Assembly: GCF_003865135.1 (NCBI RefSeq)
Contig: NZ_BHZC01000001.1
Span: 1,054,001-1,118,000, forward strand
Source: Streptomyces chrestomyceticus JCM 4735
Lineage (GTDB): Bacteria; Actinomycetota; Actinomycetes; Streptomycetales; Streptomycetaceae
Reading direction: 5' to 3'
DNA: 64,000 nucleotides
Part shown: positions 15,622 through 23,900 of the stretch, piece by piece
Layout of the letters: each line of letters starts with the position of its first letter
Position numbering within the stretch: the stretch's first letter is position 1
Position numbers and translations under genes: made by a program
The notes under the pieces: model-generated
Seen by the model: the letters and a program-made list of their open reading frames with translations, nothing else
Database searches by the model: none
What the model was told of the DNA's origin: nothing

Positions 15622-16486
15622 AGACGGTGTCCTACATGGTGAGGTTGAGGAGCCGTTTGTAGCAGCAGAGGGCGGCGGCGAGGCCGAGGAAGGCCAGGTA
15701 GTTGCGTGCATGGCGTTCATAGCGTGGGTTGAGCCGGCGGTAGCCGGTCAGCCACGACATCGTCCTCTCGATCACCCACCTGCGACGCCCCAGGCGTTCG
15801 CTGGAGTCGATGCCTTTGCGGGCGATGCGGACACCGATGCGCTGGCCCCGGAGCCATCGCCGCAGGTGGGGGATGTCGTATGCCGTGTCCGCGTGCAGAC
15901 GCCGGGGCTTGGACTGGTCTGCGTGGGGTTCGTGTCCCATGGGGAAAGGGGACAGCATCGGCTTCAGCGCGAGGCTGTCGAGGGTGCCGGCCGCGGAGAT
16001 TCCGACCCGTAGGGGCAGTCCCGCCGCATCGGACAGGACGTGCATCCTGGAACCGGGCTTACCCCGGTCCACGGGTGACGGACCTGCAAGTTCGCCCCCT
16101 TTTTGGCGCGGACGCAGGCGGAGTCGAGGACCGCCCTGGACAGGTCCACCAGGCCCCGCGCGTCCAGGAGCTGGAGGACCTTGTGGTGCAGCCGGCCCCA
16201 GAGACCGGCCCGGGACCAGATGACGAAGCGGCGGTGCACGGTCGACTTCGATGCACCGAAGCACGGTGGCAGTGCCCGCCAGGCACACCCGCTGACCAGC
16301 ACATAGACGATCGCCGCGAAGACCGCCTCATCATCGATGTTCGCCACTCCACCACCCTGCGGCCGCACTCTCGCGGCAGGCAGCAACGGCTCCGCGATCT
16401 CCCACAACCCGTCCGGAACAATCCAGTCCCAACGCCCACTCCCCATAAAGGCGAAATACCCCAACTCGCCATGTAGGACACCGTCT
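15622..16486 (-). mobile_element. Full-length IS5-family (IS427-type) insertion sequence
   Basis: 865-bp element with inverted ends: AGACGGTGTCCTACATGG at the left and, read inward from the right, the same sequence; the next bases differ slightly (TGAGG versus CGAGT). TA duplications flank it (CTA before, TAG after), as expected for insertion at CTAG by IS427-type elements. It contains one transposase read from two overlapping frames. It inserted about eight bases upstream of the IS630 relic at 16497 and so arrived after that relic formed. A deleted relative sits at 1726-2067 in opposite orientation. Confidence 0.85.
15632..16446 (-). CDS. IS427-type DDE transposase, read across a -1 frameshift
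   Basis: The N-terminal frame starts near 16446 (GSGRWDWIVPDGLWEIAEPL) and runs through the helix-turn-helix block (VSGCAWRALPPCFGASKSTV, HRRFVIWSRAGLW) to ACVRAKKG. The family then expects GGELAGPSPVDRGKPGS, which lies in the -1 frame and continues through MHVLSDAAGLPL, the ADTAYD block and the closing RWVIERTMSWLTGYRRL to the stop at 15632. The switch falls in a run of five A then five G on the coding strand (plus coordinates 16095-16104), containing the slippery heptamer A-AAG-GGG. IS427-group transposases are often made by such programmed slippage, so this is probably a live gene; a simple frameshift mutation is the alternative. Confidence 0.75.
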
Positions 16487-16496
16487 TAGTTGTTGT

Positions 16497-16697
16497 GTGA
16501 CTTCCGCTGCTGGAGCGTCAGTTCCTCATCGGGGCCCGAAGCTGGAGCCGTTGCTGCTCTGCGATGAGGAGCGGGCGGTGTTGGAGCGGTGGACGCGCCG
16601 TGCGACATCAGCCCAGGCGGTGGCCCTGCGGGCTCGGATTGTTCTGGCGTGCGCGGGTGAGGATGTGCCGCCGCTTGTCGGGGTGGCCCGGGACCTG
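16497..16697 (+). pseudogene. IS630-family transposase relic, N-terminal part
   Basis: From GTG 16497 the frame encodes LEPLLLCDEERAVLERWTRR, then ATSAQAVALRARIVLACAGE, then GVARDL: the N-terminal helix-turn-helix region of an IS630-type transposase. It stops where the family continues with the second recognition helix, and is fused in frame to the C-terminus of a flavin monooxygenase at a shared CTGCCGATGAC (16695-16705). The result is one artificial 184-residue frame with neither function. Confidence 0.75.
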
Positions 16698-17051
16698 CCG
16701 ATGACCGAGGCCATGCGGCAGGCGCGCGAACGCGGCGTACTGGAACGGCTGCCGCCGTTCGACCGCCTCACCGAGACCGGCGCGGTCTGGTCCGACGGCC
16801 GCACCGTCGAGGCGGACACCGTCCTGTACGCCACCGGGTTCCGCGCCGCCGTCGACCACCTGGCGCCCCTCCGGCTGCGCGAGCCCGGCGGCGGCATCCG
16901 CCTGGACGGAACCCGCGCCGTCCGGGACCCCCGGGTCCACCTCGTCGGCTACGGCCCCTCCGCCAGCACCATCGGCGCCAACCGCGCCGGCCGCACCGCC
17001 GTACGCGACATCCGGCAGCTCCTCCGGACGGACCTCAGCACCGCCGCATGA
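16695..17051 (+). pseudogene. Flavin monooxygenase C-terminal copy 2 (probably the native end of the 365 gene)
   Basis: Encodes LPMTEAMRQARERGVLERLP through VEADTVLYATGFRAAVDHLA to GYGPSASTIGANRAGRTAVR and a TGA at 17049. It matches residues 244 to the end of the monooxygenase at 365-1516 but has the usual high-GC codon style, and joins perfectly in sense to that gene's N-terminal part at LPMT. The simplest reading is that this is the original 3' end, displaced 15.6 kb by the island. It has no start codon or FAD/NADPH sites of its own. Confidence 0.8.
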
Positions 17052-17114
17052 ATGCGCCCCCTGGCGGGGCCTTCTGCTGCTATTGCCAAGGACAGCAGGC
17101 GAACCTCGGGGAGC

Positions 17115-17654
17115 TCACGCCAAAGAGTCCGCCTCGGCATGGTTCTCGGCGATCATCCCTCGGAAGAATTCCGAGAAGGTTCGGTACCTTTCGATTTCTC
17201 CACCTGCGAGCCAGATGACCGGGGCCGGCCGCACGAGTTCTGTCGCCCACGGCATGACGAGTATGTCGATGTCGGTCCGTGACGCACCCATGGGAATCAG
17301 ACGGGCTGAGCCACTTTCTCGCTCGACAATCCCTTCCTCCTCGGCCACACGCACGAGTTCCTGGGCCTGGGCATAGGCGGCACTGCCGAAGTCCGCCGTC
17401 CCGAACAGGTCGATGTCCTGCAGGACGGCCGGCCAGCCGTCCGCATGCAGCAGGAACTCGGCATACTCAGGGTCCACGGGGCAACGTGTCTCCGCGGTGA
17501 TCTCCGCGATCCGTTCCGGCGCGGCCGGAGGCTTACGTGACTCATGACGCCACAGCCCCTCTCGGTCACTGGCCATCACCCTACGCTTGGCCGTTTCCAT
17601 CTCCGCAAAAAGCGCCGACCAGTCAGACACCGCCACCCCTGTTGTCCACAGCAC
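17115..17654 (-). CDS. SMI1/KNR4 (SUKH) family protein, possible orphan immunity protein
   Basis: 179-aa cytosolic protein of the SUKH fold. The diagnostic centre is VDPEYAEFLLHADGWPAVLQ followed by DIDLFGTADFGSAAYAQ, equivalent to the SUKH pattern of a strand, the LP-x-dy-ef helix and an NG/DGW turn. The C-terminal block PVIWLAGGEIERYRTFSEFF completes the domain. Start GTG 17654 follows GGGAGG at short spacing; GTG 17633, seven codons later, is an alternative. SUKH proteins commonly neutralise polymorphic nuclease toxins. No toxin is adjacent: the gene lies alone between the second and third monooxygenase remnants, on the same strand as the toxin cluster. It may be an orphan antidote against related neighbours. 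Confidence 0.75.
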   Translation of the reverse strand: MLWTTGVAVSDWSALFAEMETAKRRVMASDREGLWRHESRKPPAAPERIAEITAETRCPVDPEYAEFLLHADGWPAVLQDIDLFGTADFGSAAYAQAQELVRVAEEEGIVERESGSARLIPMGASRTDIDILVMPWATELVRPAPVIWLAGGEIERYRTFSEFFRGMIAENHAEADSLA

Positions 17655-17841
17655 GATCCTCCCGGAACTGCCCCTGGGCAGAAAGACTACTGTTCACCCG
17701 CTTCGTCATGTCGATCCAGGTCGGTGGCTTTCCATGGCCCAGCCACATCGCAACCGATGCATGCCCGGCAACACCGGATTAGGGAGTTCCGGCCGGTGGG
17801 CGGGCCCGGCGCTGAAAAGGCGCGGGGCCCCGTAACCACTT

Positions 17842-17930
17842 CCCTCCGCCGGCACCATCGGCGCCAACCACACCGGACGTTCCGCCGTACGCGAGATCCG
17901 GCAGCTCCAGCAGCCGGACCACAGCCGGCG
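17842..17930 (+). pseudogene. Flavin monooxygenase C-terminal copy 3, short remnant
   Basis: About 89 bases that encode PSAGTIGANHTGRSAVREIR then QLQQPDH, the last 30 residues of the same monooxygenase family as at 1420-1516 and 16940-17051. It differs from both other copies at several residues, so it is not a recent duplicate of either. Nothing upstream in this frame belongs to the gene. It marks a third junction at the same gene end. Confidence 0.65.
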
Positions 17931-17934
17931 CGTC

Positions 17935-18336
17935 TCAGCGCCGGGCCAACGCCAGCACACTCAGGCCGAACATCAGGACCCCCAGCGGGACATGGACCGA
18001 CGGGACGTGCGCGATGCCGAGTACGACCTGGGACGAGGCGAGTACGAGGAAGCCTGACGCGTGCCAGATCGGCCGGGCCGGTCCGCCGCCCGGCTTCCAG
18101 GCCAGCACCGCCGCGAGGACGCAGAAGATCGACGCCCCGTACATCACACGGGCTCCGGCACTGTGCAGCGTCGCTCCGAAGGGCGAGGTCAGCAACAGCC
18201 CGGCGGAGGCTGCCTGAAGGAAGAGGGTCAGGGTCTGGAGGGCCATCGCGATCTGGAGGAACGAGGAGCGGCGCGGTGTGTTCGCCGTAGCCGTATCCGT
18301 TGTCGTTGTCGCCGTCGTCGTCGCCTTTGTGGTCAT
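17935..18336 (-). CDS. Four-helix integral membrane protein of unknown function
   Basis: 133-aa membrane protein. After a Thr-rich hydrophilic N-terminus (1-22) come four hydrophobic segments at about 28-50, 58-78, 88-108 and 112-131, with a short cytosolic-looking KPGGGPARP loop between the second and third. No catalytic motif is visible; it resembles the many small DoxX- or DUF-type integral membrane proteins of Streptomyces. The start codon at 18336 overlaps the -35 motif of the ECF41-type promoter that serves the divergent sigma factor gene, so expression of the two genes may interfere. Confidence 0.7.
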   Translation of the reverse strand: MTTKATTTATTTTDTATANTPRRSSFLQIAMALQTLTLFLQAASAGLLLTSPFGATLHSAGARVMYGASIFCVLAAVLAWKPGGGPARPIWHASGFLVLASSQVVLGIAHVPSVHVPLGVLMFGLSVLALARR

Positions 18337-18362
18337 GTCACAGTCCTCTTTTCCCGTCCGTC
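18336..18362 (+). promoter_or_regulatory. ECF41-type promoter for the downstream sigma factor
   Basis: TGTCACA at 18336-18342, a 16-base spacer, then CGTC at 18359-18362. This matches the published ECF41 consensus (TGTCACA, 16-17 bases, CGTC) and lies about 80 bases before the sigma gene, consistent with autoregulation. Confidence 0.65.
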
Positions 18363-18443
18363 CCTGGGCGGCAGGGCCGATAAGGTCTCACCAGCCCGAC
18401 GACGTGGGCCTGCGAAAGGTAAGGCGAGGGGGCGGCCGGGAGC

Positions 18444-19409
18444 ATGGGGAGTGTCGGTACGGCCGGAACCGGCGGGGAGGGGACGGCCGAGGAGCGCCGT
18501 CAGTTGATCAATGTCGCCTATCGGCTGCTGGGTTCGGTGACCGAGGCCGAGGACGCCGTACAGGATGCCTACGGGCGCTGGTACGGGCTGCCGCGGAGCC
18601 GGCGGGCGGAGATCCGGGTCCCCGGTGCCTGGCTGACGACGGTGACCAGCCGTATCTGTCTGGACCTGCTCGGCTCGGCGCGGGCCCGTCGTGAACGCTA
18701 TGTCGGTACATGGCTGCCCGAGCCGCTGCCCGACCGTGCCGAGTGGGGCCGGGCGGGCGGTGGTCCGGCCGACGGTGCGGATCCCGCCGACCTGATCGTG
18801 CTGGACGAGTCGGTGGCCATGGCCTTCCTCGTCGTCCTGGAGGCGATGACGCCCGCCGAGCGGGTGGCGTTCGTCCTGCACGACGTCTTCCGGTATCCGT
18901 TCGCCGAGATCGCCGGCGTTCTCGGCCGTACCCCCGCGGCCTGCAAGCAGTTGGCGGCCTCCGCCCGGCGGCGGGTGGGTGAGGCCCCCGCTCCGGTGTC
19001 CTCGGCGGCCGGGCGGGCGGAGGTGCTGAGGCAGGTCAGAGAGGCGTGGGAGGCCAAGGACATCGCGGCCCTCGTCGGTCTTCTCGACCCGGCCGCCGTG
19101 CTGACCGCCGACGGCGGCGGCCTGGCCGGCGCCGTTCCGCGCCCGGTCGAGGGCGGGGCGCGCATCGCCCGGTACATGGTGGCCGTCGCGGACCAGGCTC
19201 CCGGGCTCGAACTTCTGGAGCGGTCGGTCAACGGTGTGCCGGGCCTGGTCGCCCGGCGGGCCGGTGTGGTCGTGACCGTGGCCGCGTTCGACGTGTCCGG
19301 CGGGCGGGTCACCCGGATCTGGGCGGTCCGCAACCCGGAGAAACTGCGGCCGTGGGCGCGGGAGGGCCGGCTGTGGTCGGCCGGATCCCGTGCGCCTGGC
19401 GGCTCATGA
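18444..19409 (+). CDS. ECF41-type (SigJ-like) RNA polymerase sigma factor with C-terminal SnoaL-like domain
   Basis: 321-aa sigma factor. Region 2 (about 15-85: LINVAYRLLGSVTEAEDAVQ, then RVPGAWLTTVTSRICLDLL) and region 4 (about 125-180: ERVAFVLHDVFRYPFAEIAG, then RTPAACKQLAASARRRV) are complete. Beyond them a SnoaL-like extension of about 130 residues carries the ECF41 hallmarks DGGG and NPEKL near the end; in this group the extension regulates the sigma activity instead of an anti-sigma factor. WLPEPL at about 92-97 is another group marker. ECF41 genes usually pair with an oxidoreductase-type target; here a FAD monooxygenase gene converges on it, the two stop codons overlapping by six bases. 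A matching promoter lies upstream. Confidence 0.88.
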   Translation: MGSVGTAGTGGEGTAEERRQLINVAYRLLGSVTEAEDAVQDAYGRWYGLPRSRRAEIRVPGAWLTTVTSRICLDLLGSARARRERYVGTWLPEPLPDRAEWGRAGGGPADGADPADLIVLDESVAMAFLVVLEAMTPAERVAFVLHDVFRYPFAEIAGVLGRTPAACKQLAASARRRVGEAPAPVSSAAGRAEVLRQVREAWEAKDIAALVGLLDPAAVLTADGGGLAGAVPRPVEGGARIARYMVAVADQAPGLELLERSVNGVPGLVARRAGVVVTVAAFDVSGGRVTRIWAVRNPEKLRPWAREGRLWSAGSRAPGGS

Positions 19410-20567
19410 GTTCTGCCGCTCCTCCTGCTTTTCCCGCTCTTCCCGCTCGTCCTCGATGAACGCGGTGACGAGGCTGTGGGGCGCGTCGTCGCCGAAGAGG
19501 AAGGCGTGGAGCCGGGTGCCGTCGACGGCGGCTTCGGTGGCGCGGGGGAACATGGCCTGTTCGTACGTGGTGAGAGCGGTCTCGATGTCGTCGGGGTGGG
19601 CGGCGAGCGCCTTGCCGAGTTCGGCGCCGTCGTACATGGCCAGGTTGGCGCCCTCGCCGTTCGGAGCCGAGAGGTGGGCGGCGTCGCCGAGCAGGGTCAC
19701 GCCCGGCACCCGGTCCCACCGGTGGCCGATCGGCAGGGCGTAAAGGGGGCGCAGGACCGGTGCGGTGTCGCCGTCGGTGATCAGCGCGGTGAGTTCGGGC
19801 GCCCAGCCGTCGAATTCGCGCGCGATCCGCGCGGCGGCCGCGGCGGCGTCGGTGAAGTCGACGGCGGCGAACCAGTCCAGCGGCTCGGTGAGCGCCACAT
19901 AGGTGTGCAGGGTGCCGCCCCGCTCGCGGTGCGCCTGGATGCCCTTGCCCGGCGCGAGGACGAACAGCGAGCCGCCGCCGACCGCCTTCGCGGTGGCCGG
20001 GTGGCGGCTGTCGCTGTCGTACAGGTAGGTCTCGACGAAGGACCGGCCGGTGTACTCGGGGGTGGCGTCGGAGAGCAGCGGCCGTACGCGCGACCAGGCG
20101 CCGTCCGCGCCGACCAGCAGGCTCGTGGCGACGGTGGAGCCGTCGGCGAAGGTCACCTCGTGGCGGCCCCCGCCGAGGGCACGGGCGCTGCTGACCTTGT
20201 GGCCCCACCGGACGGTGCCGGCCGGCAGCGAGTCGAGCAGGATCTGCCGCAGCTCGCCGCGCTGCACCTCGGGGCGCCCGCCCGCACCGTCGTCGGCCTT
20301 GTCGAACAGGGTGCTCCCGTCCCGGTCGAGAATCCGTATCGCCTGGCGGCCTTCCAGGACGAGAGCTCGGAACGCGTCGGTCAGGCCCGCGGCCTGGAGG
20401 GCCGGCTGGCCGTTGTAGTCGTGGATGTCGAGCATCCCGCCCTGGGCGCGGGCCGTCGGTGCGGATTCCGCCTCGTAGACCGTGGCCGGGATGCCGTGGA
20501 CGTGCAGGACGCGGGCGAGGGTGAGGCCGCCGAGGCCGGCGCCGATGATCGTGACATGAGGGGTCAT
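19404..20567 (-). CDS. FAD-dependent aromatic/TetX-type monooxygenase
   Basis: 387-aa single-component flavoprotein monooxygenase. ATG 20567 follows AAGGA and places the FAD-binding VTIIGAGLGGLTLARVL at residues 4-20; the open frame extends 13 codons further without a better start. The DG motif (LLVGADGAWSRVR, about 150-162) and the second FAD motif GD (VTLLGDAAHLSAPNGEGAN, about 285-303) are present. The family hydroxylates aromatic or tetracycline-like substrates; the closest pattern is TetX/RebC-like small monooxygenases. It converges with the ECF41 sigma gene, the usual arrangement for its target oxidoreductase, and a weak promoter match lies upstream. Substrate unknown. Confidence 0.82.
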   Translation of the reverse strand: MTPHVTIIGAGLGGLTLARVLHVHGIPATVYEAESAPTARAQGGMLDIHDYNGQPALQAAGLTDAFRALVLEGRQAIRILDRDGSTLFDKADDGAGGRPEVQRGELRQILLDSLPAGTVRWGHKVSSARALGGGRHEVTFADGSTVATSLLVGADGAWSRVRPLLSDATPEYTGRSFVETYLYDSDSRHPATAKAVGGGSLFVLAPGKGIQAHRERGGTLHTYVALTEPLDWFAAVDFTDAAAAAARIAREFDGWAPELTALITDGDTAPVLRPLYALPIGHRWDRVPGVTLLGDAAHLSAPNGEGANLAMYDGAELGKALAAHPDDIETALTTYEQAMFPRATEAAVDGTRLHAFLFGDDAPHSLVTAFIEDEREEREKQEERQNS

Positions 20568-20670
20568 GGTGATTCCTTGCGTGTGGCGTGCCTGCCGGAC
20601 GGGCATCCGGCAGGATCACCGGAAGGGTGCCGGGCTCCGCCGACAAGGCGCGGGCACCGGGCCGACAGGC

Positions 20671-20698
20671 TTCGTCAGGCCCCGACAGTTCCCTGACA
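20671..20698 (-). promoter_or_regulatory. Weak ECF41-like promoter candidate for the FAD monooxygenase
   Basis: Reading on the minus strand, TGTCAGG (20698-20692), 17 bases, then CGAA (20674-20671), about 105 bases before the start codon. Spacing fits ECF41 promoters but both boxes deviate (TGTCACA and CGTC expected). Confidence 0.25.
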
Positions 20699-20902
20699 GG
20701 TGACCGACAACGCACAGCCCGAAGGCACACCTGGGAACCCGTGCACTCGGGAAGGTGACTTCGCTCCGTAACGCCGCGCGCCCTCCCGGCCTGCGGCTAT
20801 CAAGGCAGGGACGGCACGGCGCCCAACCGCCCGGACAGGGACGTACCCCGAGCCAGGGCCGCCGACCGTGACCCACGAGCCCGCGCCCGGAAGGACGGCC
20901 CC

Positions 20903-23900
20903 ATGGAGACCGCGCTGATCGGGCGGGAACACAGCGTACGGATGCTGCGAGCCCGCCTGGAGCGGGCGCGGGCCAGTCACGGTGGGCTGGTGCTGGTCAC
21001 GGGCGAGGCCGGCATCGGCAAGACGTCCTTGGTGCGCGGCGCGGTGGACGAGGCGCGGGAGCACGGCGACCTGCTGGTGGTGCACGGGGCCTGCTGGGAC
21101 TCGGACGGCACCCCCGGCTTCTGGCCGTGGACGCAGGCGGTGCGGAGCTTGCGGCGCGGCTCGGCCGCCGGGGAGTGGGGGGCGGCGGCGACGGCCGCGG
21201 GAGGAGCGCTCTCCGTCCTGCTGGGTGAGGGCACGGGCGCCGGGGACGCGCTGCGCTTCGAGCTGTTCGACGCGGTGACCACCCTGCTGACCGTCATGTC
21301 GCGGAGCCGCCCGGTGACCGTGGTGCTGGAGGATCTGCACTGGGCGGACGCCGCGTCGCTGAACCTGCTGGAGTTCACCGCGCAGCACGCCTGGTTCGAG
21401 CGGCTGCTCGTGATCGGCACGTACCGCGACGTGGAGGTGCAGCGGCCCGATCACCCCCTGCGGCCGCTGCTGCCCCGGCTGGCGGCGAGAGCCACCACCG
21501 TCGCGTTGACGGGACTGGCCCCGCCGCAGGTCGAGGAGCTGGTGGCCCGTACGGCGGGCAGCCGGCCCGACGCGGCCACGGCTGCCGAGGTGTGCGCACG
21601 CACCGGCGGCAATCCGTACTTCGTGGAGGAGACGGCCCGCCTGTGGTCCGCCGGCCAGTCCGTGACCGCCGTGGCGCCCGGGGTCCGTGCCGTGGTGCGC
21701 CGGCGGCTGGCGCTGCTCGGCGCGCCCACCGTACGGCTGCTGGGTGCCGCCGCCGTGCTGGGCCGCCGCTTCGAGCGGGGAACCCTGGCCCGTACGGCCG
21801 GGACGCCGGAACCGGTCGCCGCCGGACTGCTCGGGGAGACGGTCGCGGCCGGGCTGCTGGAGCCGTCGGCGGGCGACGCGTACGTCTTCACCCACGACCT
21901 GGTACGGGAGTCCCTGTACGACGGGCTGGCGGAGGAGCGGCGCCGCCACCTGCACGCCGCCGCCGTACGTACGCTGCGGGACACGGCCGGCGCCGGGGAC
22001 CGGGCACGGCCGACCGACCTCGCCCGGCACGCCTACTTCGCCGGCCCGGACCTCGACGCCGGCGAGGCGGTGGACATCCTGACGGCCGCGGCCCGGCACG
22101 CGGTGAGCAGGCTGGCGAGCGAGGAGGCGGTGGGGCACTACCGGCGCGCGCTGGAACGGCTCGGGACCGGCGATCCGCACCGCCATGTGCTGCTCGCCCT
22201 CGACCTCGGTGCCGAACTCCAGCTCCTCGGCGAGCACGAGCGTTCCTGGCTGGTGTACGAGGACGCCGCCACGCTGGCGTCCGGCACGGGCGACGCCGGG
22301 CTCGTGGGCCGCGTGGCCCTCACGCTGCACAGCGCGGACAGCCGGGGCGACGGCACCGGGCTGAAGTCCCGGGCGCTGCGCGAGGCCCACCGCGTACTGG
22401 TTCCCGGCGCTCGCCCCGCGGACGACGGGCCCGGCCCTCTCGGTGCTCCCGGTGGCGCGGGGCCGGTGGAGGAGGTGGCCCGCCGTGTCGTGGCGGCCGC
22501 CCGCGCCGCCGGGGACGACGATGCCCTGCACCTGGGACTGTGGGCACGCCTGCACGCGGTGTGGGAGCCGCGCACGGCGGCACAGCGGGTGGACGTCGCC
22601 GGGGAGTTGATGGAGGTGTCCCGCCGCCGGGCCGATGTCTGGATGGAGTACCTGGCGGCCTCCATGCGCTGGGTCGCCCTGCTCGAACTGGACGACCCGG
22701 CGTTCCTCCGGCAGTTCTACGCCATGGTGGCCGGCGCGGACGCCTGCGGACTGCCCCGGACCAGCATGATCTCGGTCATCGACCGCAGCGTCGTGCACGC
22801 GTTCATGGGCCGCTTCCCCGAGGCCGACGACCTGCTCGCCCGGACCCTGGCTCTCAGCGGCACCCACGCCAACTATTACCAGTACTTCATCGGCCACCAC
22901 CGCTGGGCCCTGTCCCTCCTCCAGGGCAGCTTCCCGGAAGCGGAACGGGCCCACCACGCGACACCGGGGCAGGACCCGCTGTACACCCACGTACTGGCGG
23001 GCATCACCGCACTGGAACAGGGCGCCGCCTCGACCGGAGCGGTGCCGTGGCCCGGGGAGGGCCCGCCCGGCGACAGCGTCCTGGAACGCGGCATCGCCCC
23101 GCTGCGGGTCCGGCTGCTGGCGCAGAGCGCGGCGGCGTCCCGGGACCCGGCGCGCTGCCGACAGGCGCACGCCGCGTTGGAGCCGTACCGGGGGCAGTGG
23201 CTGGTCTCCCTGTTCGGCTGGGACATCAGCGGCCCGGCAGCGCTGTGGTCGGGCCTGCTGCATGCCGCCGAGGAGCGATGGGAAGCAGCGGTACGGGACC
23301 TCACCGCGGCCCGGCAGTCCGCCGACCGGCTCCACGGCCGCCCCTGGTCGGTACGCGCCCGTACGGAACTGGCCCGCGTCCTGCTCGCCCGCGCGGGCCC
23401 CGACGACGAGGCCCAAGCCACCGCGCTGCTGCGCGACACCGAGACCGAGGCCCGCGAACTGGGCATGCCCCACATCGCCGACCAGTCCCGCGACCTCCTC
23501 CGCTCCCTCACCTCGCCCGCTCAACCCGTCGCGGCGGAGCGGGAGTTCGTACGCCACGGCACCGTATGGCGTCTCCGCTACGCAGGCCGGACCGTCCACG
23601 TACCCGATGCCAAGGGACTGGCAGACCTGCACACCCTGCTCGGCCGCCCCGGCCAGGACGTCCCGGCCACGCGCCTGCTGTACCCGGACAGCGCGCCCAT
23701 GGCCGCGGCGGCGGCCGCCCTCGGAAGTGACGCGGTCCTGGACGACGAGGCGAAGTCCCGTTACCGGCGGCGCCTGGAAGTGCTCGACGACGAGATCGAC
23801 AGGGCAGCCGCCGGCGGCGACGACCGTACGGCCGCGGCCTACGACCGCGAGCGGGAGGCCCTCCTCACCGAACTCCGCAACGCCGCCGGGCTCGCCGGGC

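Larger units (their letters stand above)
1726..16486. mobile_element. Possible composite element bounded by inverted IS427-type copies
   Basis: Two related IS427-type elements lie at the ends of a 14.8-kb stretch in opposite orientation: the deleted copy at 1726-2067 (plus) and the full copy at 15622-16486 (minus). Between them lie cargo genes and regulator relics. The geometry is that of a composite transposon, with the full copy as transposase source. The two copies differ at many positions, including their outer ends, so they may have arrived independently. No direct repeat outside the pair has been shown. This is inference from layout only. Confidence 0.35.

Noticed and set aside
1..18000. 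tRNA-based attachment site or integrase for the island
   Set aside because: No tRNA-like cloverleaf and no integrase motif were seen; the repeated element is a monooxygenase gene end instead.
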